Notes under the pieces: generated by a model
What the model saw: the letters and a program-made list of their open reading frames with translations, nothing else
The model's database searches: none
What the model was told of the DNA's origin: nothing
Position numbers and translations under genes: made by a program
Shown here: positions 16,468 to 26,054 of the stretch, one piece after another
Numbering within the stretch: the first letter of the stretch is position 1
How the letters are laid out: every line of letters starts with the position of its first letter
Source: Roseobacter sp. HKCCD6576-2
GTDB taxonomy: Bacteria > Pseudomonadota > Alphaproteobacteria > Rhodobacterales > Rhodobacteraceae
Direction: 5' to 3'
DNA length: 47,195 nucleotides
Assembly (NCBI RefSeq): GCF_013179285.1
Contig: NZ_WVNW01000009.1
Location: 1-47,195, forward strand

Positions 16468-19400
16468 TTGAACAAATGCGCTGTCTTGATGAACGGTCGA
16501 CATACAGAGTTTCTATCTGGATGCCTGTCTATCGATCTGGAGGTGGATCCCAGGACAGCCAAAGTCTTTGCTTTCGCGGCAGTTCGAAGCGATGACCAAC
16601 CGGCTTTGAAATCGGGAACCGCCTCGCTTGAGCAAAACCTTGACCGCCTGGAAGACGCCATCGCTGGCATCTCGCATCCGATTGGCCACAATTTCCTGCG
16701 CCATGATATGGAACACCTGATCGCTGCCAGACCGCGGCTGGCTCAGATCATGCAGGCACCAATTGATACATTGTGGCTGAACCCGCTGGCCTTCCCACGC
16801 AATCCCTACCACCATCTGGTTAAACACTATCAGGACGGGCGGTTGGCTGCAGGGCATATCAACGACCCCGAACTCGATGCCCGGCTTGTCTTTGAAGCGT
16901 TGGCCAATCAGCTCGACGCATTTCAAGAGCTTACCAAAAGCGAACCAGGTGCGCTTGCAGCCTATCACTACCTTACAACACGAATGGGACAGTCGAGCGG
17001 GTTTGATGCCGTTTTCAAGTACCTGCGGAAAGCCAATTGCCCACCGCAGGATGAGGCCGTCGCTACTATCCGTCGGATGCTGGACGGTCGGGCTTGTGGC
17101 AAACGGATCGAACAGACTCTGGGGCGGCTTAGCAATCCTCGAAATGGGTGGCCTATGGCCTATGCGCTATCCTGGATCACCGTAGCGGGCGGGGACTCCG
17201 TCATGCCGCCGTGGGTCCGGGCGCAGTTCCGCGAGGCGTCGCTGATTGTCCGGCATCTCAGAGATACATCCTGCAAAGATCCCAACTGCCAGTGGTGTGC
17301 GGAACAGAATGACCCAGTCCGCGCGTTGAACAGGTGGTTTGGGTTTGACAGTTTTCGCTCCCAGCCTGTTGACCCGGATGGTCGTCCCTTGCAGGAGCGC
17401 ATTGTCGATGAAGCTATGTCCGGAACCAGCCTGCTGGGCATCCTGCCGACTGGCACCGGAAAGTCCGTTTGCTATCAGGTACCCGCGCTGTCCCGATTCG
17501 ATAAGATTGGGGCATTGACCGTAGTCATATCACCGTTGGTCGCCCTGATGGCTGATCAGGTGCAAGGGATGGAACGGGCAGGTATTTCTTGTTCCGTTAC
17601 CGTCAATGGTCAGATGTCCATGCCAGAACGGCAGGATGCGCTGGACAAGGTCCGCATGGGAGATGCGGGCATTCTGATCATCTCGCCCGAGCAATTGCGC
17701 AGTACATCCATCCGCTCGGCTCTTTCACAGCGCGAGATCGGCCTGTGGGCCATTGACGAAGCGCACTGCGTTTCGAAATGGGGTCATGATTTCAGGCCGG
17801 ATTACAGGTATCTGGGACGGTTCATTAAAGAGTTCTCCGGCGACCAGTCCCCTCCCCCGATCCTCTGCCTCACGGCGACAGCCAAACCGGAAGTGGTTGC
17901 GGACATCGTAGAGCATTTCAAGTCTCGTGCTGGGGTCCAGTTGCTCTCCTTTGATGGCGGGGCATCGCGAAAAAACCTGACATTCGATGTCAGGCATACG
18001 GCCAAGAACAGCAAACTGACCGATGTCTTGAACGTAATAGAAGAGTTGCTGCCATCAGAGGGTCGATCCGGTGCCGTGGTCTATTGCGCGACGCGCAGGG
18101 AGACCGAGCGCGTTGCTGAGTTTCTGAAGTCGCAGGGCATGGACGCAGCACATTTCCACGCCGGACTTGGGTCCGATGACAAACATGACGTTCAAGAACG
18201 GTTCCGGGTCGGAGACCTGCGGGTGATCGCCGCCACCAATGCCTTCGGCATGGGAATCGACAAACCCGATATCCGGCTGGTGGTTCATTCCGACATTCCG
18301 GGATCGCTGGAAAACTACCTGCAGGAGGCCGGGCGCGCCGGACGCGACCGGGAAGACGCAGATTGTGTGTTGCTTTTCGCCGGGGATGACGTTGAACGCC
18401 AGTTCCGGTTGTCGGCCAGCTCTCGCCTTGCTCGGCACGAAATCGGGGCCATCCTGAAAGCGCTGCGTTGGATTGACGAACGCACGCGCAAGACCGGCAA
18501 GATTGTCGCCACCGCGGGAGAGATCGTCCGGTCTGAAAACGATCGCGAGTTCGAGCGGGACAGTGCAACAGATGACACACGGGTCAAGACAGCGGTGTCT
18601 TGGCTTGAGGAAGCAACGCTTGTCTCACGCGAAGAGAACCGTGTCCGGATTTTCGCGTCCTGCCTGAGGGTCCACACAATAGACGAGGCAAAACAACGGC
18701 TCGGGCGCGCGGACATTACTCAAACGCATCGCAAAGCACTATTGGCCATTGTCCAACATCTGATGTCAACGCCTGCAGATGAAGGAGTCTCCACGGACCA
18801 ACTCTGCGGCGTTAGCGGATTGACACCGGGCGCCTTGCCAAAGGCGATGGCCGATCTTGAAAGCTTTGACATCGCGCGCAACGACGTTGCGATGACTGTG
18901 TTCATCCATGTCGGTGTGGCGCAATCCTCTTTTGCGCGCCTCACACAGGCCACAAATCTGGAACGGGATTTGATCGCGTCGATGCGAGAGTTGGCACCGG
19001 ATGCCGACAAAGAGATCCCAATGCCACTGAACCTGTCTGAAACCTGCCAGCGTCTGCGCGATCAGGACCACGCCGATGCCCGCCCCGATGTTATCGACAA
19101 ACTGATCCGGGGTATAGCTCGGGATGGCAAGGGGCAGGATGGTGGCACCGGCAATATCCGGCTGCGCAAGATCAGCCGGAATACCTTAAACGTTACGCGG
19201 ATAAGATCATGGGATGTCATTGCCCAGACAGCTGAACTTAGGTGGCAAGCGGCCGGGATTCTGCTGAAGTATCTAACGGGGCGGCTCGACAAAGGCGCGC
19301 GCGGCAAAGACCTGCAGGTTGAATCCACTGTGGGGGAACTATTGGCGCAGATCGCACAGGATGCCATTCTGAAATCCAGCGGTTTGCGCGACATCACCAA

Positions 19401-21708
19401 GCTTTTGGAACGCTCCCTGCTTTGGATGCATGAGCAAGGCGTGCTGACATTGGGCAAAGGATTGACCGTGTTCCGCCCTGCCATGACAGTCTTTCTGAAT
19501 CCAAAAGGTGGCCAGTTCACCCAGTCCGATTTCCTGCCTTTGGAGGAGCATTACGCCGAGCAGACGCTCCAGACCCATGTCATGGCAACCTATGCAGAAA
19601 CAGGTCTGGACAAGATGGCGGATGCTGAGCGTTTGTCAGAGGACTACTTTCTGCTCAACAAAGAGCAGTTCATGAAACGCTGGATGCCGGGCATGGCCCG
19701 CGAGGTCAGGCGACAAACCACCAGCAAGTCATGGGCCGCCATTGTCGAAGACCTGGGCAACAAGGTTCAGCAGGACATCGTCATGGATGACCGAGAACAG
19801 ACCAACGTGCTGGTTCTGGCCGGCCCCGGATCCGGTAAAACCCGCGTTTTGGTGCACCGGATCGCCTATCTGTTGCGGATGAAGCGCGAGAACCCGCGCG
19901 ATATTTTAGTTTTGGCCTATAACCGCTATGCAGCTGCTGAAATCCGAGTTCGGCTGAGGGCTCTTGTTGGGGACGATGCGGTGGGGGTTACGATCTCGAC
20001 TTGCCATTCGCTTGCCATGAGACTTGTCGGCGCCAGTTTTTCGGGGGTTCACGCTGCCACAGAAGACTTCGACGACGTCATTATGGAGGCGGTCCGCCAG
20101 CTCAGCCCCGAAGGACTGACCAAAGCCGAGACCGAGGCGCAGCGCGATAGCCTGATACAGGGGTTTCGCTGGATTCTGGTAGACGAATATCAAGACATCG
20201 GCCCCGAGGAATACGCGCTCATTTCCGCCGTGGCAGGCCGCTCTCTTGAAGATGCCGATCTGAAGCTCAGCCTGTTTGCCGTGGGAGACGACGACCAAAA
20301 CATCTATGCTTTCAACGGGGCCTCCATCGACTTCATCCGCAGGTTTGAAGAGGACTACAAGGCCAGACCGTCTTTTCTGGTCGAGAATTACCGGTCAACG
20401 TCGCACATTATCGAAGCGGCTAATCAAGTCATTTCGAAAGCGCCTAACCGGATGAAGATCGATCACGAGATCAGGATCAATCAGGCGCGGGCGTCCCAAC
20501 CCAAGGGCGGACGTCTGGAGAAGGTAGATTCCATTGCCCACGGCCGGGTACAACTGCTTGATGTTCTGCCAGGTGACATGCCGCAGGCCGCAGCAACCGT
20601 CGATGAGTTGATCCGCCTCTCCCGTCTGGATCCACACTGGAATTGGTCTCGTACAGCGGTGATTTCCAGAAACTGGATAACTCTGGATGCGGTTCGGACC
20701 TATGCCGAAGCGCAGGGGCTGCGCGTGGACATGGCCAACGAAGATCTTCCAAGTGTTTGGCGCCTCCGAGAAACCCAGCGCTTGGTGTCGGGATTGCGCA
20801 AGAAACAGGGAGAGTTACTGAGCAGTCAGGATGTCTTCATGGTTCTGAATGAACAGGCTCGCAACAGATGGGTGGATTTGCTGGCCGAGGGCGTGACCGA
20901 ACTGGCCCAGGAGTTGGGCACCAAAACGATGCCGGTGACTGACATCATTGAATGGATTGCGGAGTGGTCCCGGGATACACGCGGCGAACAGCGCGGGCTG
21001 CTTTTGCTGACGGCGCACAGGGCGAAAGGCCTTGAGTTCGACCACGTCGCTATTCTGAATGGCGGCTGGACAAGGGTTTCCAAAGAAGAAGATACCGAAG
21101 CTCCTCGCCGCCTGTTCTACGTGGCGATGACCCGTGCACAGCAAAGCCTGACAGTGCTAACGTCCGGAGTGCATCCTTTTCTGAAAACTGGGTCCGAGTC
21201 AGTTCTGGTCAGGCGCGTGGTACCTGATCCCGACAGGATCGCCTTGCCCGCAGTCAAATACCAAATGCCTGCGCTCGATATTGTCGATCTGTCTTTCGCT
21301 GGTCGGCAGCGAGATACGCACGAGGCGCACCCGGCTGTTCGTTCTGCAAGAGTTGGGGACAGCCTCTCCCTTATGTTTCAACAGCCTCATTGGGTTTTGC
21401 TCGACGCCAGAAGCCGTGTCGTCGGACGTATGGCCAAATCGTGGAAACCACCCCGTGGGCATGCGTTCATCTCTGGTCAGATCGGGGCCATCATCAACTG
21501 GCGGAAGGTCGACAGCATCGAAGACTATGTACACTACTATAGGCGCGACAGCTGGGAGACCGTACTACCAGAGTTGATTTTCCGGCCTGAGAATGCCGAG
21601 ACCTCACTTGGTCCGCAGGCGCAGACAGTCCCCGATTTCGATCAGATGGACAACGCCAGGCAATGTCCAGCCAAACAAGAGGCCGACCCGCCAGCAAGAG
21701 ATAAGTGA
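16468..21708 (+). CDS. Exonuclease-RecQ-UvrD fusion helicase (1746 aa)
   Basis: Three modules in one chain. Residues ~18-145 resemble a DEDD 3'-5' exonuclease: SIDLEVD (D23, E25), GHNFLRHD (H74-D80) and NDPELDA (D137). Residues ~300-700 are a RecQ helicase: Walker A LPTGTGKSVCYQ, DEAH box AIDEAHCVSKWGHDFRPDY with the aromatic loop, and GMGIDKPDIR plus LQEAGRAGRDRE. Residues ~1100-1570 are a UvrD/Rep SF1A helicase: AGPGSGKTRVLVHRIAYL, ILVDEYQDIGPEEY, GDDDQNIYAFNGA, TAHRAKGLEFDH and YVAMTRAQ. It should unwind and trim DNA in repair, recombination or defence. TTG at 16468 and ATG at 16489 are both possible starts, and neither has a strong ribosome binding site. The reading frame is uninterrupted. 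Confidence 0.9.
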   Translation: MNKCAVLMNGRHTEFLSGCLSIDLEVDPRTAKVFAFAAVRSDDQPALKSGTASLEQNLDRLEDAIAGISHPIGHNFLRHDMEHLIAARPRLAQIMQAPIDTLWLNPLAFPRNPYHHLVKHYQDGRLAAGHINDPELDARLVFEALANQLDAFQELTKSEPGALAAYHYLTTRMGQSSGFDAVFKYLRKANCPPQDEAVATIRRMLDGRACGKRIEQTLGRLSNPRNGWPMAYALSWITVAGGDSVMPPWVRAQFREASLIVRHLRDTSCKDPNCQWCAEQNDPVRALNRWFGFDSFRSQPVDPDGRPLQERIVDEAMSGTSLLGILPTGTGKSVCYQVPALSRFDKIGALTVVISPLVALMADQVQGMERAGISCSVTVNGQMSMPERQDALDKVRMGDAGILIISPEQLRSTSIRSALSQREIGLWAIDEAHCVSKWGHDFRPDYRYLGRFIKEFSGDQSPPPILCLTATAKPEVVADIVEHFKSRAGVQLLSFDGGASRKNLTFDVRHTAKNSKLTDVLNVIEELLPSEGRSGAVVYCATRRETERVAEFLKSQGMDAAHFHAGLGSDDKHDVQERFRVGDLRVIAATNAFGMGIDKPDIRLVVHSDIPGSLENYLQEAGRAGRDREDADCVLLFAGDDVERQFRLSASSRLARHEIGAILKALRWIDERTRKTGKIVATAGEIVRSENDREFERDSATDDTRVKTAVSWLEEATLVSREENRVRIFASCLRVHTIDEAKQRLGRADITQTHRKALLAIVQHLMSTPADEGVSTDQLCGVSGLTPGALPKAMADLESFDIARNDVAMTVFIHVGVAQSSFARLTQATNLERDLIASMRELAPDADKEIPMPLNLSETCQRLRDQDHADARPDVIDKLIRGIARDGKGQDGGTGNIRLRKISRNTLNVTRIRSWDVIAQTAELRWQAAGILLKYLTGRLDKGARGKDLQVESTVGELLAQIAQDAILKSSGLRDITKLLERSLLWMHEQGVLTLGKGLTVFRPAMTVFLNPKGGQFTQSDFLPLEEHYAEQTLQTHVMATYAETGLDKMADAERLSEDYFLLNKEQFMKRWMPGMAREVRRQTTSKSWAAIVEDLGNKVQQDIVMDDREQTNVLVLAGPGSGKTRVLVHRIAYLLRMKRENPRDILVLAYNRYAAAEIRVRLRALVGDDAVGVTISTCHSLAMRLVGASFSGVHAATEDFDDVIMEAVRQLSPEGLTKAETEAQRDSLIQGFRWILVDEYQDIGPEEYALISAVAGRSLEDADLKLSLFAVGDDDQNIYAFNGASIDFIRRFEEDYKARPSFLVENYRSTSHIIEAANQVISKAPNRMKIDHEIRINQARASQPKGGRLEKVDSIAHGRVQLLDVLPGDMPQAAATVDELIRLSRLDPHWNWSRTAVISRNWITLDAVRTYAEAQGLRVDMANEDLPSVWRLRETQRLVSGLRKKQGELLSSQDVFMVLNEQARNRWVDLLAEGVTELAQELGTKTMPVTDIIEWIAEWSRDTRGEQRGLLLLTAHRAKGLEFDHVAILNGGWTRVSKEEDTEAPRRLFYVAMTRAQQSLTVLTSGVHPFLKTGSESVLVRRVVPDPDRIALPAVKYQMPALDIVDLSFAGRQRDTHEAHPAVRSARVGDSLSLMFQQPHWVLLDARSRVVGRMAKSWKPPRGHAFISGQIGAIINWRKVDSIEDYVHYYRRDSWETVLPELIFRPENAETSLGPQAQTVPDFDQMDNARQCPAKQEADPPARDK

Positions 21709-21789
21709 GGTGCCCCTCGTTTCCTAGACACCCGCCTCCGTCAGTTTTTACTGTCTGATTTCGAAATCAACGGGTGACAGCATGCCGTT

Positions 21790-22131
21790 GTGCCAAAACG
21801 CGATCTGAAATCCATTATCGCAAGGGCAGTCGCCGCTGCAAGGTCGTGGAATGAACTCGCAGCAGCACTGGCAGAAAATAACGTTATGCTAGCGGCCAAG
21901 GGCGGAGGCCTTGTTGTCAAAAACGCATCGACCAGTGAGGAGATCAGCAAGATTTCTGCCCTTGGCTTCAAGTACGTCGATTTGATCCGCCACTTTGGCG
22001 AAGGCTTCCCGGACCACCACGCGACATGGCTGGTCGAAAAGACCTTAAATGACAATTACGTACCCAAAAGCCCAAAACGAACGGGAAAGGCCAGAAATCG
22101 CAGGAATAAACCCAGCGGTGACGAAGACTGA
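21790..22131 (+). CDS. Small basic protein following the helicase fusion
   Basis: A 113-residue protein beginning at GTG, 81 bases after the helicase stop and co-oriented. The middle (WNELAAALAENNVMLAAKGG, then GLVVKN and ALGFKYVDLIRHFG) resembles a small domain I associate with relaxase/mobilisation proteins; the C-terminus is a Lys/Arg-rich tail (PKSPKRTGKARNRRN) likely to bind nucleic acid. The function is not known. Co-orientation suggests it could be a partner of the helicase, but the gap and weak start leave that open. Confidence 0.55.
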   Translation: MPKRDLKSIIARAVAAARSWNELAAALAENNVMLAAKGGGLVVKNASTSEEISKISALGFKYVDLIRHFGEGFPDHHATWLVEKTLNDNYVPKSPKRTGKARNRRNKPSGDED

Positions 22132-22290
22132 TAGCTCGTGCCACATGTAGCAACCAAACTCAGTTTCTGGCGGCCCAAAGCGGCCTCTCACCCTAGCAAT
22201 ACAATGCCGCAGTCGCATCCCGCATTGCGGACATTCACGATTGCAAAAGTCTGTCGCTAGTCCTGCATACTGTAGCGGTCTACTTGGCTC

Positions 22291-22866
22291 CTACGACTCC
22301 AATGCTTCAATTATTGCACGCGATTGACGGCACTCGGCCAGACCAGGCCGGGTTACGAAATACAGAGACGCCGTTGTGCCATTTGCGCAAATGGCACGCT
22401 CTGAAAGTGACCCATGTCGTGTTTTGGCGGCAAGTAGCAGTGCATCAAGTTCATTAGACCAGATCAGTTCGACGTCATCTGTTGTGCGCGTCTCCCGAAC
22501 ATAAGGATCAAGCTCCTTTGAATGACGAGGCCATCCGTTTGGCAGGCTGTCAGCGACGAGGGGATCGACGCCCAAGCTCAACTTCCGACCGTTGAGCGCT
22601 GGGGCAACCGCCTCGGTCGCGTCTGTCAGAACGTCGAATGCGCGCGAAACGTCTGGGAGGTAGGCCGCGCCTTCTCGCGTCAACAACAATCCCTGTGGCA
22701 TACGTCGGAAGAGCGAGATGCCAAGGGACATCTCCAACCGCTTGACCTGCTGACTGACGGCACCAGCCGTTACACCAAGCTCGGCCGCTGCCGCCTTAAA
22801 ACTCAGATGGCGCGCGGCCGCTTCAAACGCTTTGAGGCCGTTCAAGGACGGGAATCGATAGGTCAT
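22291..22866 (-). CDS. LysR-family regulator, shortened effector domain
   Basis: The first ~65 residues (FPSLNGLKAFEAAARHLSF, AAELGVTAGAVSQQVKRLE) are a normal LysR winged helix of the GcvA-like type. The protein is only 191 residues from MTYRF (22866), against about 300. The effector part starts normally (KLSLGVDPLVADSLP) but about 100 residues appear to be missing before a C-terminal-like end (SLYFVTRPGLAECRQS). Divergent from the ridA-like gene, which it may once have regulated. Possibly a defective regulator. Confidence 0.7.
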   Translation of the reverse strand: MTYRFPSLNGLKAFEAAARHLSFKAAAAELGVTAGAVSQQVKRLEMSLGISLFRRMPQGLLLTREGAAYLPDVSRAFDVLTDATEAVAPALNGRKLSLGVDPLVADSLPNGWPRHSKELDPYVRETRTTDDVELIWSNELDALLLAAKTRHGSLSERAICANGTTASLYFVTRPGLAECRQSRAIIEALES

Positions 22867-22993
22867 GGGGTCTCGTAGCACGCATGGCGGGCGCAGTAGA
22901 CCGAGATTTTCTAACGCTCGCGCTCAATTTCTATCGTTTGAAAAAGGCAGGCCGATCCGCCCAAATCCCCTCAACAAACAGAAAGAGGGTCTG

Positions 22994-23416
22994 ATGACGA
23001 TCAGATGCAATCCCCCGACCAGATGGCCGCAACTTGGCCGCCCCTTCCATCATGGCATGGTCGAACCGAAAGGCCGCGTTCTTCATATGACGGGGCAAGT
23101 CGTTTGGGATCATGATGGGAATGTCATCGGGAAAGACGACTGTGAAACGCAGGCCCGGCAATGCTTCGACAATGTCGAAAGCATCCTGAAGGCAGTCGGC
23201 GGGCGCTTGGACGACATCGTGTCGTTGACCGTTTTCTACCTCGATCCGGCAGACATGCCGGCCATCCAAAAGGTCCGGGCCGAACGCCTTCAACTGACGC
23301 ACGGCCCCTTCAGCATTCTCATTCAGGTCGCCGGGTTGATCACTCCAGACCTTTTGGTGGAAGTCGCACCCATTGCCGCGATCCCTGATGATCGCTTTCA
23401 CGAACCAAGATACTGA
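22994..23416 (+). CDS. RidA/YjgF-family protein
   Basis: 140 residues from MTIRCNPPTRW (22994), chosen for GAGG eight bases upstream. HMTGQVVWDHDGNVIG, ARQCFDNVESILKAVGG and VEVAPIAAIPD match the RidA family, which hydrolyses reactive enamine/imine intermediates. The usual catalytic Arg region near the C-terminus is not clear (LITPDLLVEVAPIA has no Arg at the expected place), so this may be a RidA subfamily with another activity. Co-transcribed with the VOC gene 12 bases downstream. Confidence 0.85.
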   Translation: MTIRCNPPTRWPQLGRPFHHGMVEPKGRVLHMTGQVVWDHDGNVIGKDDCETQARQCFDNVESILKAVGGRLDDIVSLTVFYLDPADMPAIQKVRAERLQLTHGPFSILIQVAGLITPDLLVEVAPIAAIPDDRFHEPRY

Positions 23417-23428
23417 GGTTGGATTGCC

Positions 23429-23878
23429 ATGAACAAACATGAAGGTTTCAAAGCCATTCGCAGCTTGGACTACGTGATCCTACTTTGTGATGACCTCGCG
23501 AAGATGAAAGCGTTCTACCAAGGACTTTTCGAGTTTCAAGTCGAGGAGGATTTTCCGGAACGGATGGTCTTCTTTCGGGTCGGCACGCTGTTTCTTGGTC
23601 TAAGGAAACGCGGCCGCCCTTACGACGGGCCAAGCAAGCCGACGCCATCCGCATCCATTCAGATCAGCTTTCGTGTACCGCCAGCCGACGTTGATCTCGC
23701 GTACGATAGGCTGGCTGAAGGCAAGAGTGACATGATCGAGCCTCCGACAAACCAGGACTGGCCCCACAGGACTCTGTTTTTTCGCGACCCGGAACATAAC
23801 ATCATTGAAATCTTCGCCGACATTCACCCGCGTGAGACATTGGCTGAACCTTCCGGCGCTCATCAGGTTATCGACTGA
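23429..23878 (+). CDS. VOC-family (glyoxalase/dioxygenase-like) protein
   Basis: 149 residues with the paired beta-alpha-beta-beta-beta halves of the vicinal oxygen chelate fold: LDYVILLCDDLAKMKAFYQ and LFFRDPEHNIIEIFAD. The terminal Glu of NIIEIF is a typical metal ligand, while the first strand has Tyr where a His ligand often stands. It may be a metal-dependent lyase or dioxygenase, or a binding protein. Lies 12 bases after the RidA-like gene, with which it probably shares a transcript. Confidence 0.85.
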   Translation: MNKHEGFKAIRSLDYVILLCDDLAKMKAFYQGLFEFQVEEDFPERMVFFRVGTLFLGLRKRGRPYDGPSKPTPSASIQISFRVPPADVDLAYDRLAEGKSDMIEPPTNQDWPHRTLFFRDPEHNIIEIFADIHPRETLAEPSGAHQVID

Positions 23879-23933
23879 TGGCAGTTACGAGGAATGGGAC
23901 CCGCATCCGTGGGCGATCCAGTCTTCGCCACGG

Positions 23934-24632
23934 TTACAGGATGCGATCAACATCAGCGTCCGCAAACCCGAACTCTGCCATCAAATGCCGATGCTCAGCA
24001 CCGCCGATGAAGGTGTTAAGAGCGTGATCAACACGGTTTTGAAGGTCACTGGCCGAAAGCGCAAAAGCGAAGCATCCAAACGCCGGAGCTCTTTCCCGAA
24101 GCGGGACGTCCACGACGGCGAGGCCAACGGCATCGTTCGTTTGAAGCAAGCCTTCATGGGCGCGAGCAACACTGGCAAACGCTTTGACTTTCTCGTCCTG
24201 CACGGCTCGTGCCGCACCAGCGTAGGTCTCGAACTCGCGGAACGGGCCGGGCGCCACACCGAGTTCAAGAGCGGTCAAATGCTGTACCTGGTCCCATATG
24301 ACAGCAAGTTTCAAATCACTCGAAACGGCAAGACTTCGATACCGAGCCAAGCACTGTGCATCCTCTTCCCGGACACGCAATCCATCGGGCAAGGCCGAGA
24401 TCGATCTGCTGAACAAAGCGACGCGCTGCCGTTCAGGGGACGCGAAAAGACCTATGGTCATCTGCCAGTCATCTCGGGCGAGACCGGGCAGAAGTTGGGC
24501 GAACTCGGCTTCAACAAACTCAACGTCGAGTTGATTGAGGACGTACCGCGCCAACTCAACATCGCATCCAGTTACGTCTTCCGCTTCATCCACATAGTTG
24601 AACGGCGGCTCTATGAGGTATGCGACCCTCAT
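23934..24632 (-). CDS. Periplasmic-binding-protein-like (SBP_bac_3) protein without signal
   Basis: 232 residues with the solute-binding protein family 3 pattern: VAYLIEPPFNYVDEAEDVTG, CDVELARYVLNQL, LLPGLARDDWQMTIG, and the C-terminal AFALSASDLQNRVDHALN. The start at 24632 is set by an ATGA overlap with the SDR gene. No signal peptide follows it, so it would stay in the cytoplasm unless the true start differs. No ABC permease or ATPase genes are adjacent. Confidence 0.72.
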   Translation of the reverse strand: MRVAYLIEPPFNYVDEAEDVTGCDVELARYVLNQLDVEFVEAEFAQLLPGLARDDWQMTIGLFASPERQRVALFSRSISALPDGLRVREEDAQCLARYRSLAVSSDLKLAVIWDQVQHLTALELGVAPGPFREFETYAGAARAVQDEKVKAFASVARAHEGLLQTNDAVGLAVVDVPLRERAPAFGCFAFALSASDLQNRVDHALNTFIGGAEHRHLMAEFGFADADVDRIL

Positions 24633-25229
24633 TCCACAATCACCACTTGACCGTTGCTCGTCCCTTCGACGCATTTGGCAAACGCCCGTCCGACCCGCGC
24701 CGACGACACCCACTCATGGCCCGGAAACAAAGCGCCATAGCGACGCTCGGATACGTCAAGCAGCCCCCGGGCTCACAGCGTTGATCCGCACCCCCGGGGG
24801 CATCTCAATCGCCGCGCCCTTGTCAAAACCCGCCAGCGCACCGTTTGCGAGTGCAGCCGCTGTGCCTGCGACAGCCGGGTCGCGATCCAGTACACCGCTG
24901 GTCAACGTAAATGAGCCGTCACCCGCGAGCCGCTTCAACCCTTCCAGAACGAGGTTAACCTGCCCCATCACCGTGTTCTCAAGCTCCATCTTCAGCGATG
25001 CGTCCGTCTGCTCAGACAGCGGGACAAAGTGAACATGGCCAGCGGCCGAGACGAGAGCGTCAAAAGCGCCGATCTCTTGATACATGGCCTCAATTGAGCC
25101 AAGGTCGGAGATATCTGCGCGTACTTCTCCGGTTTTTCGACCTACGCGAACAAACTCATGGCGCTGCGAAAGCTCGGCAAAGGTGGCCTTCCCAACATCG
25201 CCCGAGGCACCGACAAGAATGATTTTCAT
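24629..25229 (-). pseudogene. Short-chain dehydrogenase with a single-base frameshift
   Basis: MKIILVGASGDVGKATF (Rossmann motif) to INAVSPG is one frame; the run of five G (24764-24768 on the complement) then shifts it to an early stop. With four G the protein continues LLDVSERRYGALFPGHEW to VVIVE and stops exactly at the ATGA overlap with the next gene. Its upstream end also overlaps the MerR stop. The likely 199-residue enzyme lacks a clear Tyr-x-x-x-Lys, like other small SDR-fold proteins. A sequencing slip in the G-run is as likely as a real mutation. Confidence 0.8.
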
Positions 25230-25484
25230 CGCAGATACTTCTCATAAATTTCAAGCTTTTTGGTGAGTATCTCGTCACACCGATCAAGATCATCGCGGCG
25301 TTTGGCCAAAAGCCGGGAGTAATCCAGCAGGATGCTCTTACGATAAGGGATAGTGGCATCCCCCTGTGCATACAGCGCCGCAAACCGCTGCATCACCTTC
25401 ATCGGCATACCGGTCTCGCGCAGCCAATAGGGCAGTGCCAGCCAGTCAACGTTCTCCTGCGAAAACCGCCGCTGCCCGTCAGAA
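25226..25484 (-). pseudogene. MerR-family regulator, DNA-binding helix missing
   Basis: GQRRFSQENVDWLALPYWLR is the second half of a MerR helix-turn-helix and METGMPMKVMQRFAALYAQGD-like sequence with a coiled-coil (LLAKRRDDLDRCDEILTK) follows. The first ~25 residues with the recognition helix are absent; upstream frames do not supply them. Its stop overlaps the SDR start as ATGA, so it originally headed a MerR-SDR-SBP operon. Confidence 0.65.
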
Positions 25485-26054
25485 CCGCGCATGACAAAAG
25501 ACCTCCGTACGCGGGGAGATACCGGCCTTGAGTAACTCGAGGTCAAGAAGAATTCTGATAAAAAGTCTGCCCATACCGGTCACACGATCTCGGTTTCAAA
25601 TTCTGCGGTCGCAACCCGCATTGCAGCCATTCGCTACAAACGCGAAATCCGTGCCAAAGCCAGTCCTGATCTGAGAACGAGCCAATGTAGATTGATCCCT
25701 TAGAAGGGCACTCTTTCGAATTGGATCTCGTTAAATCAGAAGTTGTCGAGACTATCTCCGGGACATCGCAGCGCTTAGGGCGTTTGGGTGCAAAGAGACG
25801 CGGCGGTATTGAAAGCTGAGAACCGCAGTCTTCCACTACTTTGGATTGGATTGCAGGGGCTGGAACAGCGCGAGTGCAACACTAGTTTGTGCAAGTAAGG
25901 AGCCTGCTGCGTGTCGGCAGCCGTTCGCGCATCTTCGGGTTGTCACGTAGGCTTACCTAGACTGTTACACATGCGTCATCCGACTCGGGCACACTATGTG
26001 AAGGCGTGGATCAAGAGGCTGCGCCAACCTCAAAGTACATCCAGGGAGATCCCC
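25485..26054. other. Intergenic, upstream of the phosphoesterase
   Basis: About 0.57 kb with no recognisable gene; it must hold the phosphoesterase promoter. Rightward frames here are only unsupported 5' extensions of that gene, and leftward frames lack motifs. No repeat or riboswitch seen. Confidence 0.4.

Noticed and set aside
21790-22131. Toxin or antitoxin role for the small protein after the helicase
   Set aside because: No similarity to known toxin or antitoxin families and no overlapping partner.
23805-24650. Plus-strand frame of 281 codons after the VOC gene
   Set aside because: Opposite the solute-binding-protein gene, which has clear family motifs and a coupled start.
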